From the NCBI RefSeq assembly GCF_007713735.2, contig NZ_VMNW02000081.1, forward strand, positions 1 through 41,866: 41,866 nt of DNA. Reading direction: 5' to 3'. Both the position numbers and the translations under genes were made by a program. Each line of letters begins with the position of its first letter. Position 1 is the stretch's first letter. The DNA is from Amycolatopsis acidicola. Lineage in GTDB: Bacteria > Actinomycetota > Actinomycetes > Mycobacteriales > Pseudonocardiaceae. This document shows, one piece after another, positions 32,703-41,142 of the stretch. The notes under the pieces were generated by a model. The model was not told the origin of the DNA. It saw nothing but the letters and a program-made list of their open reading frames with translations, and did no database searches.

Positions 32703-33521
32703 ATGGAGTTCGAGGCGGTGTCCGACGAGCTCTTCGGCGCGAAGCGCGAGGAGTTCACGGCACTTCGTGACGAGCGGGCGAAGCAGGCCCGGCCGGACCG
32801 CGAGCTGGCGGACCGGATAGCCGGGCTGCGCAAACCGACGGTCGCCGCGTGGCTGGTGAACCAGGTCAGCCGCGCCTGTCCCGAGGAGATCGACGAGCTG
32901 GCCGAACTCGGCGAGGCGCTGCGCCGCGCGCACCAGAACCTGTCCGGTGACGAGCTGCGGTCGTTGTCGCGGCGCAGGCACGAGGCGATCGACCAGCTGA
33001 ACAAACGGGCGCATTGGCTGGCGCGCAAGGCGGCTTACTCGTTCAGTGACGCCGCGGAGCGGCAGATCGCCGACACCTTCGAAGCAGCCGTGTCCGATCC
33101 GCAGGCTTTGGAGGCCGTGCGCGCCGCGCGGTTGAGTACGGCGCTGACACCGGGCTCGCCGGAGCAATGGCTCACCGCCGCCATCGTGCCGGAGGCGCCG
33201 AAGAAGAAGGCGGCGAAGAAGCCGAACCGCACCGAGAAGGAGCGCGAAGAGGAGAAGCGCCTTCGCGCCGAACGGAAGAAGGCGCAGCGCGAAGCGGACG
33301 AAGCGGCCGAAGCCGAGGAATCCACCGAACAAGCTCTCCGCGACGCCGAGCACGAAGCCGATGAAGCCGCCGCACGCGTCGAGGACCTCCGCGCGCGGCT
33401 CGACGAAGCTGTTCAGACAGAACGGGAAAAGCGCGCAGAGGTGACAGCCGCGCGTAAGGAGCTCACAGCGGCGCAGCGCGCCACCAGGGAAGCCCGGCAA
33501 CGCGCTGTGGACCTGGAGTGA
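32703..33521 (+). CDS. Conserved actinobacterial coiled-coil protein of unknown function
   Basis: A 272-residue soluble protein. The N-terminal part (1-150) is helical with a recognisable LRKPTVAAWLVNQVSR segment common to unannotated actinobacterial proteins. After a Lys-rich hinge (PKKKAAKKPNRTEKER, from 165) the rest is a highly charged Glu/Lys/Arg/Ala coiled coil up to the end. No signal peptide, membrane segment or enzymatic motif is seen. It lies 37 bases after folE on the same strand and may be co-transcribed. Function unknown. Confidence 0.82.
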   Translation: MEFEAVSDELFGAKREEFTALRDERAKQARPDRELADRIAGLRKPTVAAWLVNQVSRACPEEIDELAELGEALRRAHQNLSGDELRSLSRRRHEAIDQLNKRAHWLARKAAYSFSDAAERQIADTFEAAVSDPQALEAVRAARLSTALTPGSPEQWLTAAIVPEAPKKKAAKKPNRTEKEREEEKRLRAERKKAQREADEAAEAEESTEQALRDAEHEADEAAARVEDLRARLDEAVQTEREKRAEVTAARKELTAAQRATREARQRAVDLE

Positions 33522-33740
33522 TCACCCCACGGGGATAGGCGGGCGGCGCTCGAACACCACCACACCCCCGAACCAGAGCGATCAGCCCACCGGAATCGTC
33601 GGACGGCGCTCGAACAACACCCCGCCCCCGAACCAAAGCAATCACCCCACCGGAATTCTCGGACAGCGCCCGAACACCACCACACCCCCGAACCAGAGCG
33701 ATCACCCCACCGGAATCGTCGGACGGCGCTCGAACACCAC
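33521..33740. repeat. 60-bp tandem repeats copied from the 3' end of the flavoprotein gene
   Basis: A unit of exactly 60 bp repeats with ATCACCCCAC-like starts at 33521, 33581, 33641 and 33701. The last copy is the real 3' end of the neighbouring minus-strand gene (codons for VVFERRPTIPVG plus TGA); the other three lie beyond its stop. All copies keep the same frame and each carries its own TGA. The most distant copy encodes VVFERRPPIPVG and differs from the gene mainly at third codon positions, while the middle copies have amino-acid changes. Confidence 0.88.
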
Positions 33741-34808
33741 GGTGCCGCGCACGATGATCTCCTTGTAGCGGGCGGCAAGGCGGCCGGTGAGGATCGCTTC
33801 GCGCGGGCTGTCGTCGCCGTGGGTGAACTGGATCAGCCCGTCCTTGCGGCCCAGGCTGATGCACTGGTTCAGGTACGTGAACCGCAACGGCTTCGGCTCC
33901 TTGCCCTTCAACCTCGCGGCGAGGCCCTTCACCGCGCGCTGCATCGTGGGCAGGCCGGTGGCGCAGGCCATCCGCAGCTCCTGCCCGTCCGGCCGCCGCA
34001 TCGACGCCGCGTCGCCGACAGCCACGACATCCGGATGCGACACCGACCGCAGCGTCTCGTCGACGAGCATCCTTCCCTTGTCGTCCACGGCGAAGCCCGC
34101 TTCGCGCGCCAGCGGGGACACGGCGAACCCTGCCGTCCACACCACTGTGTCGGCCGCGACGTGCGCGCCGTCTTCGAGCACCAGACCGTCCGCGCGCACT
34201 TCGGCGACGCGCGCGTTCTCCCGCACCTCGATCCCGAGCCGGGCGAACACGCTCTGCAGATACCGCCGCCCCTTCTCCGACAGCGCTTCGCCGAGCTTCC
34301 CGTTCGTCACCAGGCGGACCTTCAGCTCCGGGTTGGTCTCCGCCAGCTCGGCCGCGGCCTCGATCCCGGTGAGCCCGCCGCCGGTCACCGCGACGGTCTG
34401 GCTGTCGCTCAGTTTCTCCTTGAGCCGCCGCGCTTCCTCGAGACTCGTGACCGTGTACGCGTGCTCGGCGCCGCCGGGCACAGTGCTCAGGTCCGCCCGG
34501 CTGCCGAGCGCGTAGATCAGCTTGTCGTAAGGGATTTCCCGGCCGCCGGCGGTGCGCAGGGTGTGCGCGTCCGCGTCGATCCCGGTGATCCGGTCGACGA
34601 CCAGCTCCACGCCCGTGCCTTCGAGCAGCGCGCTCAGCGGCAGATCGCGCAGCGTCTGCCCGCTGGCGAACTGGTGCAGCCGGACCCGCTCGACGAACTT
34701 GTCGTGCGCGTTGACCAGCGTCACGTGCGCGCCGGTCCAGCGCGCGGCGAGTTTCGCCGCGCCAAGCCCGGTATAACCTGCGCCGGCGACCACGATGTGC
34801 AGCGTCAT
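33702..34808 (-). CDS. NDH-2-like NAD(P)H/FAD oxidoreductase
   Basis: A 368-residue pyridine-nucleotide-disulfide-fold flavoprotein. The FAD motif GAGYTG is at residues 9-14, the NAD(P)H motif GGGLTG at 143-148, and the second FAD motif is in VVAVGDAAS in the C-terminal third. It lacks redox-active cysteines and a clear C-terminal membrane helix, so it is an NDH-2-like dehydrogenase (or related soluble quinone/AIF-type oxidoreductase) rather than a disulfide reductase. ATG 34808 has AAGGGACGGAAG upstream. Its 3' end is duplicated in tandem downstream. The PadR-family gene lies upstream on the same strand, 81 bases away. Confidence 0.88.
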   Translation of the reverse strand: MTLHIVVAGAGYTGLGAAKLAARWTGAHVTLVNAHDKFVERVRLHQFASGQTLRDLPLSALLEGTGVELVVDRITGIDADAHTLRTAGGREIPYDKLIYALGSRADLSTVPGGAEHAYTVTSLEEARRLKEKLSDSQTVAVTGGGLTGIEAAAELAETNPELKVRLVTNGKLGEALSEKGRRYLQSVFARLGIEVRENARVAEVRADGLVLEDGAHVAADTVVWTAGFAVSPLAREAGFAVDDKGRMLVDETLRSVSHPDVVAVGDAASMRRPDGQELRMACATGLPTMQRAVKGLAARLKGKEPKPLRFTYLNQCISLGRKDGLIQFTHGDDSPREAILTGRLAARYKEIIVRGTVVFERRPTIPVG

Positions 34809-34889
34809 CTCTTCCGTCCCTTCGTCAGGATCTCGACCCCAGGACAGGGAAAACGCGCGATCTGTGACAGTCCGGCCGGGTGACCCGCG

Positions 34890-35471
34890 TCACCGTCCGA
34901 GCTTGGCCGCCAGTTCGAGCCCGCGCTCGGCCCATTCGATCTCGGTGCGCGCCCGTTCGGCCATGCCCTCGTACACGTGCACCTTGTAGGCCACGATCGC
35001 TTCGTGCCGCTCTTCGGGCGCCTGCGCCAGCCGGCGCTGCAGCAGCTCGGTCTCGTGCGCGCGCAGCTGCGCGACGTGCCTTTCCCAGCGGTGCAACTGC
35101 TCCTGGTGGTGCGCCTTGTGCAGTTCGAAGTGGCGGCGCACGGTTTCCGGCGCGGTGTACTCGAAGTAGGTGGCCTTGAGGTACGCGACGTCCCGGACCC
35201 GTTGCGGCGCTTCGACTTCCGACACCCAGCGCGTCAGCTCGGCGGCGCCGTCTTCGGTGATGCGGTACGCCCGTTTGACCGCTTTGGTGCCGCGCGGCTG
35301 CTCGTCCGCGACGACGAGCTGCTCGGCTTCGAGCCGCCGCAGCTCGGTGTAGATCTGCGGATGCGGCGCATGCCAGACCCGGTCGGCCGACTGGTCGAAC
35401 TGTTTGGCCAGCTCATAGCCGGTCATCGGGCCCGCGTCGAGCAGGGCCAGCAACGCGTGCCGCAGGGACAT
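34890..35471 (-). CDS. PadR-family transcriptional regulator
   Basis: A 193-residue PadR regulator of the AphA/VirR subtype. Residues 1-75 are the winged helix (SLRHALLALLDAGPMTGYEL and PQIYTELRRLEAEQLV with the wing GTKAVKRAYRIT); residues 90-193 are the long helical dimerisation domain with KATYFEYTAPETVRRHF. I chose ATG 35471, preceded by GGAG at 5 bases; a GTG two codons earlier overlaps that site. It is divergent from the transporter operon and faces a PadR-type operator, so it probably represses both itself and the operon until a ligand, often a phenolic compound, binds. Confidence 0.92.
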   Translation of the reverse strand: MSLRHALLALLDAGPMTGYELAKQFDQSADRVWHAPHPQIYTELRRLEAEQLVVADEQPRGTKAVKRAYRITEDGAAELTRWVSEVEAPQRVRDVAYLKATYFEYTAPETVRRHFELHKAHHQEQLHRWERHVAQLRAHETELLQRRLAQAPEERHEAIVAYKVHVYEGMAERARTEIEWAERGLELAAKLGR

Positions 35472-35483
35472 CCACACTCCAAT

Positions 35484-35534
35484 ATGTATCTACGTACGTA
35501 AATCTTGACATACTTTCGGGACCGCCGATAGCGT
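35484..35534. promoter_or_regulatory. Nested PadR operator and promoter of the transporter operon
   Basis: A symmetric element ATGT-N8-ACGT-N8-ACAT runs from 35484 to 35511; the outer arms extend to TATGT/ACATA. Known PadR operators are ATGT-N8-ACAT, so this looks like two overlapping operators sharing a self-complementary ACGT centre. TTGACA (35505-35510) and TAGCGT (35529-35534), 18 bases apart, form a good promoter for the operon, and the operator covers its -35 box. The same element lies 13 bases before the padR start on the other strand. Confidence 0.75.
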
Positions 35535-35572
35535 ACGGCCCCGCTCGGTCAGTGACGATCGGAGTCCCCTTC

Positions 35573-36976
35573 ATGAGCACCCCCGTGAACGGCCGCGCGG
35601 CCGTCATCGTGTTGACCTACCTGGGTTTCGCGCTGCAGATGGTCCAGGTCGGCCTGCTTCCGCTGCTGCCGTCGATCGGCAAGGCGCTACACACCTCCGC
35701 TGCCGGCACGTCCTGGATCCTCACGTCAGGGCTGATTTCGGGCGCGGTCTTCCTCGCCGTGCTCACCAGGCTCGCCGACCTGATCGGCAAGAAACCCGTG
35801 ATCCTGCTGGCGATGGGGCTGGTGCTGGCGGGCTGCGTGATCACCAGCTTCGCCGACACGCTCCCGCTGGTGCTGCTCGGCCGGGTGCTGATCGGCGCGC
35901 AGCTGCCGATGCTCGCGCTGCCCGAAGCGATCGCGAGCGACACCCTGCCGCCGACCCGCGCGCACACCGCGATCAGCGCCATCCACGTCGGCACCGGGCT
36001 CGGCATCGCCGGCGGCCTGCTGCTCGGCGCGGTGATCGGGATCCACCCGCAGAACTGGCATCTGTTCTTCGTGGCATGCGCGATCGCCGCGCTGATCGGG
36101 CTGGTCGCGACGGCCGTGTTCGTGCACGACTCCCCCGCCCGCGCCAAGGGCGGGCTCGACGTGCCGGGCGCCGTCCTGCTGACGCTTTCGCTCGTGGCGT
36201 TGCTGCTCGGGCTCAGCCAGGGTCCGACATGGGGCTGGGGTTCGGCCGCAGTGCTGGGACTGCTGATCGGCGGGCTCGCGCTCGGTGTGCTGTGGTGGTG
36301 GCGCGAACGCACCGCCTCGACGCCGCTCATCGACGTGTCCTATTTGGTCCGGCCAGAGGTCGGGCTGCCCTACCTGATGACTTTCCTGATCGCGTTCGGG
36401 ATCTACGGTTCGCTCTCCGCGGTCACCCGGCTCGCGCAGACGCCGGTGGCGTCTGGATTCGGCTATGGCTGGTCGAGTCTGATGGCGGGCTGGTTCGCGC
36501 TGCCGCAGGCGGTCGGCAGTGTGCTCGGCATCGTCGTACTGCGCGCGGCGCGACCACGCGGCCTGGTGCTGACGGCGGCGATCGGGTTCCTGTCGATCAC
36601 GCTGGGGTTCCTCGGTTTCGCGCTCGGGCACGCCACCCCGGTGATCGAACTGGTGTCGCTCGGTTTCGACTCGATGGGCTTGGCGGTCGCGCTGGCGGCG
36701 ACCCAGCTGCTCGTGCTGCGCGCCGTGCCCGCGGCCGAATCCGGGATCGCGCTCGGGCTTTCCGTGGTGATGTACGCGGTCGGCAACTCCGTCGGCAGTG
36801 CCGTGGCCGGGGTCCTGTTCGCAAGCCTGACCACCCCGGCGGGGCAGCCCGCGCTCAGTTCGTACCTCGTCGGATTCGCCGTCTGCGGGCTGTGCTCGCT
36901 CGCGGCGCTGGCGGCCTGCGTCCCGCTCGCGCGCCGCCGTTCCACCGTCACGCACTTGGAAGGAGCCGCCGCGTGA
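35573..36976 (+). CDS. MFS transporter (DHA2-like)
   Basis: A 467-residue membrane transporter with 12-14 hydrophobic segments. The N-terminal half has the MFS motif-A-like loop LADLIGKKPVILLAMG, and the LIGAQLPMLALPEAIASD region resembles the EmrB/QacA drug-proton antiporters. ATG 35573 has GGAG 8 bases upstream. First gene of a three-gene operon (overlap GTGA with the next). With a PadR regulator and two decarboxylase-like partners it could import or export an aromatic acid; direction is not decided by sequence. Confidence 0.9.
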   Translation: MSTPVNGRAAVIVLTYLGFALQMVQVGLLPLLPSIGKALHTSAAGTSWILTSGLISGAVFLAVLTRLADLIGKKPVILLAMGLVLAGCVITSFADTLPLVLLGRVLIGAQLPMLALPEAIASDTLPPTRAHTAISAIHVGTGLGIAGGLLLGAVIGIHPQNWHLFFVACAIAALIGLVATAVFVHDSPARAKGGLDVPGAVLLTLSLVALLLGLSQGPTWGWGSAAVLGLLIGGLALGVLWWWRERTASTPLIDVSYLVRPEVGLPYLMTFLIAFGIYGSLSAVTRLAQTPVASGFGYGWSSLMAGWFALPQAVGSVLGIVVLRAARPRGLVLTAAIGFLSITLGFLGFALGHATPVIELVSLGFDSMGLAVALAATQLLVLRAVPAAESGIALGLSVVMYAVGNSVGSAVAGVLFASLTTPAGQPALSSYLVGFAVCGLCSLAALAACVPLARRRSTVTHLEGAAA

Positions 36977-37956
36977 ACCGTCTCCAGCTGTCCTTCGCCT
37001 GCTGGGACTACGACCGGATGCGAGCGTTGCAGGACGGCCGGGTCCGGCCCGAGGGCGCCGACCTCAACTTCCTTTCGCTGCCCGTCGAGGAGACGTTCTA
37101 CCGGCAGTTGCGGCATCGGGAGTTCGACGTCAGCGAGATGAGCCTCTCGTCGTACCTGCTGACCCTCGACTCCGACGAACCGCCGTTCGTGGCGCTGCCC
37201 GTGTTCCCCTCGCGGTTCTTCCGGCACCAGTCCATCTACGTCACGGGCGACATCCGCGAACCCGCCGATCTGGTCGGCAAACGCGTGGGCACGCCGGAGT
37301 ACCAGATGACGGCCGGGGTGTGGCAGCGCGGGATCCTGGCGGAGGAGCACGGGGTGCCGGTGGACTCGGTGCGCTACTTCACCGGCGGGATCGAGGAAAG
37401 CGGCAGGCACGAGAAGATCGGGCTGAACCTGCCCGACTCGATCAGCGTCACGCCGATCGAGGACGGCAAGACGCTTTCGGCCATGCTCGCCGACGGGGAA
37501 CTCGACGCGATCTACAGCGCGTCCCAGCCCTCGTGCTTCGGGCGCGCGCCCCAGGTGCGGCACCTGTTCGAGGACTTCACCGCCGTCGAGAAGGACTACT
37601 ACCGGCGCACCCGGATCTTCCCGATCATGCACACCGTGGTGCTCCGCCGTGAACTGCACGAACGGCATCCGTGGCTGGCCCGCTCGCTGACCAAGGCGTG
37701 CACCGAATCGCTGCGGCTGGCGTACGAGGATCTGACGCACCGCAACGCGTTGAAGGTGATGCTGCCTTGGCTGCAGCAGCACCTGGCGGAGACGCTCGAC
37801 GCGCTCGGGCCCGGTTATTGGGACTACGGCCTGGAAAAGAACCGGCACGTGCTGGAGACGTTCGCGCGCTACTCGTACGAACAGGGCCTGGCGTCGCGGG
37901 TGCGCGCCGCGGAGGAGATCGTGCTGGCTTCGGCGTCCGACGAGTTCCGATTGTGA
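36973..37956 (+). CDS. 4,5-dihydroxyphthalate decarboxylase-like / substrate-binding-fold protein
   Basis: A 327-residue cytoplasmic protein with the periplasmic-binding-protein-like fold annotated as 4,5-dihydroxyphthalate decarboxylase or NMT1-like. Features: SFACWDYDRMRALQDGRV at the N terminus, EMSLSSYLL, FRHQSIYV, GKRVGTPEYQMTAGVW, and FPIMHTVVLRRELHERHPW. There is no signal peptide, so an ABC-transporter binding role is unlikely. Start GTG 36973 overlaps the transporter stop (GTGA), and AAGGAG lies upstream. The neighbouring class II aldolase, a family that includes 3,4-dihydroxyphthalate decarboxylase, supports aromatic-acid catabolism. Confidence 0.8.
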   Translation: MNRLQLSFACWDYDRMRALQDGRVRPEGADLNFLSLPVEETFYRQLRHREFDVSEMSLSSYLLTLDSDEPPFVALPVFPSRFFRHQSIYVTGDIREPADLVGKRVGTPEYQMTAGVWQRGILAEEHGVPVDSVRYFTGGIEESGRHEKIGLNLPDSISVTPIEDGKTLSAMLADGELDAIYSASQPSCFGRAPQVRHLFEDFTAVEKDYYRRTRIFPIMHTVVLRRELHERHPWLARSLTKACTESLRLAYEDLTHRNALKVMLPWLQQHLAETLDALGPGYWDYGLEKNRHVLETFARYSYEQGLASRVRAAEEIVLASASDEFRL

Positions 37957-38651
37957 GGTCCGGAGTGGACAGTCTGCGGCAAACGATTTCCGACGCCTGC
38001 CGGGTGCTGGCGGCGAAAGGCGCGGTCAGCGGGATACTCGGCCACGTCAGCGCCCGCGTCGACGGCGGCCTGCTGGTGCGCACGCGCGGCCCGCGCGAAC
38101 GGGGATTGCGCCACACCACGCCCGAGGACATCCGGCTGGTGGACCTGGACGGCCAGGGCGAACTCGGCGAGTGGACGGTGCCGAACGAACTGCCGATCCA
38201 CACCGAGGTGTTGCGCGCCAGGCCGGAGGTGGGCGCGGTGGTGCACGCGCATCCGCCCGCGCTGCTCGCCTGCGGGCTGAAAGGCCTGCCACTACGGCCG
38301 ATCTACGGTGCGTTCGACATTCCCGGGATGCGGATGGCTGCCGACGGCGTGCCGGTCTACCCGCGCTCGGTGCTGATCCGGCGGCGTGATCTCGCGCAGG
38401 AGATGCTCGCCGCGATGGGCGGGAAACCGGTGTGCCTGCTGCGCGGGCACGGCGTCACTGTCACCGGTGAGACCGTGGCCGAGGCCGTCGTGCGCACCCT
38501 CGCGCTGGAAACACTCGCCCGCGTGACGCTGCAGGTGGGCCCGGATATACCGGCGGTGCCGGACGAGGACCAGGCCGAGCTGCCCGACCTCGGCGGCGCG
38601 TTCTTCCATGAAACCCAATGGCGGGCGCTGGTCGCGGACCTCGATGGCTGA
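37953..38651 (+). CDS. Class II aldolase/adducin family protein
   Basis: A 232-residue metal-dependent aldolase-fold protein. Metal ligands HAHP (His98, His100) and RGHG (His166) are present, and PNELPIH (Glu79) carries the probable catalytic acid. Family members include fuculose-phosphate aldolase, ribulose-phosphate epimerase and the 3,4-dihydroxyphthalate decarboxylase PhtC; context favours the last type. GTG 37953 overlaps the preceding stop (GTGA); a GTG at 37965 with GAGG 6 bases upstream is an equally possible start. It ends the PadR-controlled operon. Confidence 0.85.
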   Translation: MRSGVDSLRQTISDACRVLAAKGAVSGILGHVSARVDGGLLVRTRGPRERGLRHTTPEDIRLVDLDGQGELGEWTVPNELPIHTEVLRARPEVGAVVHAHPPALLACGLKGLPLRPIYGAFDIPGMRMAADGVPVYPRSVLIRRRDLAQEMLAAMGGKPVCLLRGHGVTVTGETVAEAVVRTLALETLARVTLQVGPDIPAVPDEDQAELPDLGGAFFHETQWRALVADLDG

Positions 38652-38762
38652 CGAGCCAAGCGAGTGAACCCTCCTTCCCGGCCTGCCGGGCGGGGTCTAT
38701 CGTTCTTGGCCTGTCGCCCGAGTCCCCGGTGGCTACACCCCAAACTGTGCCCGGGAAAGCTG

Positions 38763-39365
38763 ATGCAGGAAGACGCGCCACCGAACGAAATCCCGTCCGC
38801 GCAGCGCTGGTTGAACGCCTGCCTGCGCGTCGCGCCCCGTGACGATCCAAAAGAGACACTGATCGCCGCGGCGCGGGAGGTGCGCGCGCTCGTCGGCGCG
38901 GACGCCGTCGCGGTGCGGACACCTGAGGGAACGCTGCTGTCGCAAGGCATCACGGCCGGGCCCAGCTGGCAGGCGGCCGAAGAGGCGGCAGCCACGGCGT
39001 TCCGCACCGCGCTGCCCGGGGTGGTCGCGGACGGCACGGCGATGGTGGTGCCGGTCGGGCTGCTGCCGGGCCGGGTGCACGCGGTGGTGTTGCTGGCACG
39101 CGGGGAAACCCGGGCGCGGTTCGACAGGATGAGCAGCGTGCTCGTGCACAGTTACGCGGCGCAGGTGGCGATGGTGCTCGACGACTGGCCCGAGGTCAGC
39201 GAGTTCGCCGACAACCTGCTCGAACTGGTCACCACGGCCGGCGTGGCACTGGCCGGGGCGGCCGAACTGGCGGAGGACCCGAGGGTGGAGGGGCGGATCA
39301 GGGCGGCGCTCACGTCACTGGACCAGAGCGTGGCCCTGATCCGCGAGTTCACCGAGGATCACTGA
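38763..39365 (+). CDS. GAF-like sensor protein without output domain
   Basis: A 200-residue protein with one GAF-like domain (about 20-140: AAAREVRALVGADAVAVRTP, then VVPVGLLPGRVHAVVLLARG) followed by a helical C terminus (150-200). It lacks an ANTAR or enzymatic domain. The ATG at 38763 has GGGAAAG upstream. It overlaps the convergent GAF-ANTAR gene by 7 bases. It may partner with its neighbours as a sensor; this is inferred from position only. Confidence 0.72.
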   Translation: MQEDAPPNEIPSAQRWLNACLRVAPRDDPKETLIAAAREVRALVGADAVAVRTPEGTLLSQGITAGPSWQAAEEAAATAFRTALPGVVADGTAMVVPVGLLPGRVHAVVLLARGETRARFDRMSSVLVHSYAAQVAMVLDDWPEVSEFADNLLELVTTAGVALAGAAELAEDPRVEGRIRAALTSLDQSVALIREFTEDH

Positions 39366-40108
39366 CCGCCCGCCTGCCGCCGGTACCTGTCCACCACGCC
39401 CTCGGCTTCCGGGCCGCCGTTCACCACTGCTGCCGCGACATCGGCGAGCCGGCGGCCGCTGCTTCGCGCGTAGGTGCGCAGCGCCCGGAACGCCTCCGTC
39501 ACGCCGACTCCCAGCCGTTCCGCCAGCACGCCCTTGGCCTGTTCGATGACGATCCGGCTGTTGAGCGCCGTCTGCAGTTGTTCGACGAGCACCTCGTGCC
39601 GGCGGAACGCGCGCTCGTGGAGGATGCCGATGGTGGCGATGTCGGCCAGCGCCTGCCCCACGCCGAGGTCTTCCTCGCTCAGCTCGAGCGCCTCCGTGCC
39701 GAACAGGTTGACCGCGCCGATCACCTCGTCGCGCAACCGCATCGGCACCGCCGTGACGGCGGAGAACCCGGCCTTCTGGGCGGCTTCGGCGAACCGCGGC
39801 CAGCGGCGCGCCGCGTCGGCGAGGTCGTCACTGTGCACCGCGTTGCCGGTGCGGTAGGCGTCCAGCGCCGCGCCCTCTTCGTCGTCCAGCTGGAGCTGCT
39901 CCAGCAGGCGCGCCTGCTCGTCGGAGGCGGCGACGACCGTGAGCATGCCGTTCAGGTCGGCCAGCAGCAGCCCGGCGGCGTCGACCTCGAGCAGCTCCAC
40001 GAACCGCCGCGCGAGCCCGTTCAGGAAGCCGATGAGGTCGAAGTCCGCCACCAGCGTGTCGGCCAGTTCCACGAACGTCCGCGCGAGCTTTTCGCTGGGT
40101 ACGCTCAT
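39359..40108 (-). CDS. GAF-ANTAR RNA-binding antiterminator protein
   Basis: A 249-residue protein with an N-terminal GAF domain (about 20-165, with TAVPMRLRDEVIGAVNLFG) and a C-terminal ANTAR domain (about 174-230: VEQLQTALNSRIVIEQAKGV, then GVTEAFRALRTYARSSGRRL). ANTAR domains bind paired RNA hairpins to prevent transcription termination. The ANTAR motif is complete. It follows the second GAF-ANTAR gene by 55 bases on the same strand and is probably its operon partner. The ligand of the GAF domain is unknown. Confidence 0.92.
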   Translation of the reverse strand: MSVPSEKLARTFVELADTLVADFDLIGFLNGLARRFVELLEVDAAGLLLADLNGMLTVVAASDEQARLLEQLQLDDEEGAALDAYRTGNAVHSDDLADAARRWPRFAEAAQKAGFSAVTAVPMRLRDEVIGAVNLFGTEALELSEEDLGVGQALADIATIGILHERAFRRHEVLVEQLQTALNSRIVIEQAKGVLAERLGVGVTEAFRALRTYARSSGRRLADVAAAVVNGGPEAEGVVDRYRRQAGGQ

Positions 40109-40163
40109 GCGCGCACCCCGCTGACGCCCGGCGCGGCGGTGAATGATCCGCTCGCGAGCTCGC

Positions 40164-40907
40164 TCATGACCTGTCCCCTTCAGATAGTCCGTCGCCGCCC
40201 ACCTCCGAGCGGCCGAACCGGAGCTGCCGGCTCACAACGGCGTGCGCCACGTCCCGCAGCCGCTCGCCGTGGCGGTACGCGTACGCCCGCAGCCGGACCA
40301 TCGCTTCCGCGACCGGCACCCCCAGTTGCACCGACACCATGCCCGCTGCCTGGTGCAGTTCGGCGCCGCGGGCCAGGAAGTCTTCCTCGGTGGCGTTCCG
40401 CCCGCTGCCGGCACGCGTGTTCAGCACTATCGCGAGCGCCGCGTCCGCGTAGACGACCGCCTCGGCGAGTTCGGCGGCGCTGAGCGGCCCCGGCGTGCGG
40501 CGGAAAAGGTCGAGCGCCCCGAGCCGGACCGCGCCGACCCGCAACGGGATCGAGAACTGCGCGCACGCCCCGGCCCTTCGCGCCTCAGGCGCGTAGGCGG
40601 GCCACCGGGCATGGCTCATGGGCGAGTCCAGCTCCTCCACCAGCACCGGGCCGAACCCGGCGGCCGCGTCTATCGCGGGCCCTTCGCCGTATGTGGTTTG
40701 CAGCTCCACCAGCTCCTCGCCGAGTGGGTTCGTGGCACACGCCAACTCCCAGGACTGCAGCGTACTGGCGAGCAAAAGCGCGGCGTCATCGGCCGACACC
40801 GCTTCGGCACACGCCAGGCACACGTGGCGGAGCGCGACCGGGGCTGCTTCGTCGCGCGCCCGCGCCACGATCGCGGACCACACTCCGGCCGCCTTGTTCT
40901 GGTTCAT
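40164..40907 (-). CDS. Second GAF-ANTAR protein
   Basis: A 247-residue paralogue: GAF domain (about 20-165, with TYGEGPAIDAAAGFGPVLV and CAQFSIPLRVGAVRLGALDL) and ANTAR domain (about 172-231: RGAELHQAAGMVSVQLGVP, then EAMVRLRAYAYRHGERLRDV). Its ANTAR domain is less typical than its neighbour's (HQAAGMVSVQ in place of the usual IEQAKGVL), which could change RNA specificity. I chose ATG 40907, with AGGAA directly upstream; frames further upstream are low-complexity. First gene of the pair. Confidence 0.88.
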   Translation of the reverse strand: MNQNKAAGVWSAIVARARDEAAPVALRHVCLACAEAVSADDAALLLASTLQSWELACATNPLGEELVELQTTYGEGPAIDAAAGFGPVLVEELDSPMSHARWPAYAPEARRAGACAQFSIPLRVGAVRLGALDLFRRTPGPLSAAELAEAVVYADAALAIVLNTRAGSGRNATEEDFLARGAELHQAAGMVSVQLGVPVAEAMVRLRAYAYRHGERLRDVAHAVVSRQLRFGRSEVGGDGLSEGDRS

Positions 40908-41142
40908 TTCCTGGTACCGCCTTGGTGCTCTCGCTGCCAGGTTGCTGAACAATACCCAGAGTTTCCAGCTCGCTCCGGGTTCGGGCGAGAGTCTTTCGGC
41001 CCGAGCCGCCGACCGGTAGGGTGATTCGCCCTCCCGTCGCGGCCGTTCGGCCCGGTCTCGGGAGGCGCTCGTGGCCTGTCCATTGTGGATCGCGGGACGG
41101 CAGGTTCGCGGGTCGCCGGGGTGATCGTGTTTCCTGGGGGTC
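40908..41142. other. Divergent intergenic region
   Basis: A 235-bp gap between the GAF-ANTAR operon and the DUF2993 gene. On the minus strand GGGTAT (40957 to 40952) resembles the -10 element of stress sigma factors of the SigB/SigF type, but the matching GTTT -35 is not clear. Nothing else is recognised; open frames crossing it have no support. Confidence 0.35.

Noticed and set aside
33521..33740. CRISPR-like or REP element
   Set aside because: The 60-bp units are continuous and match the coding end of the adjacent gene; no spacers and no palindromic core.
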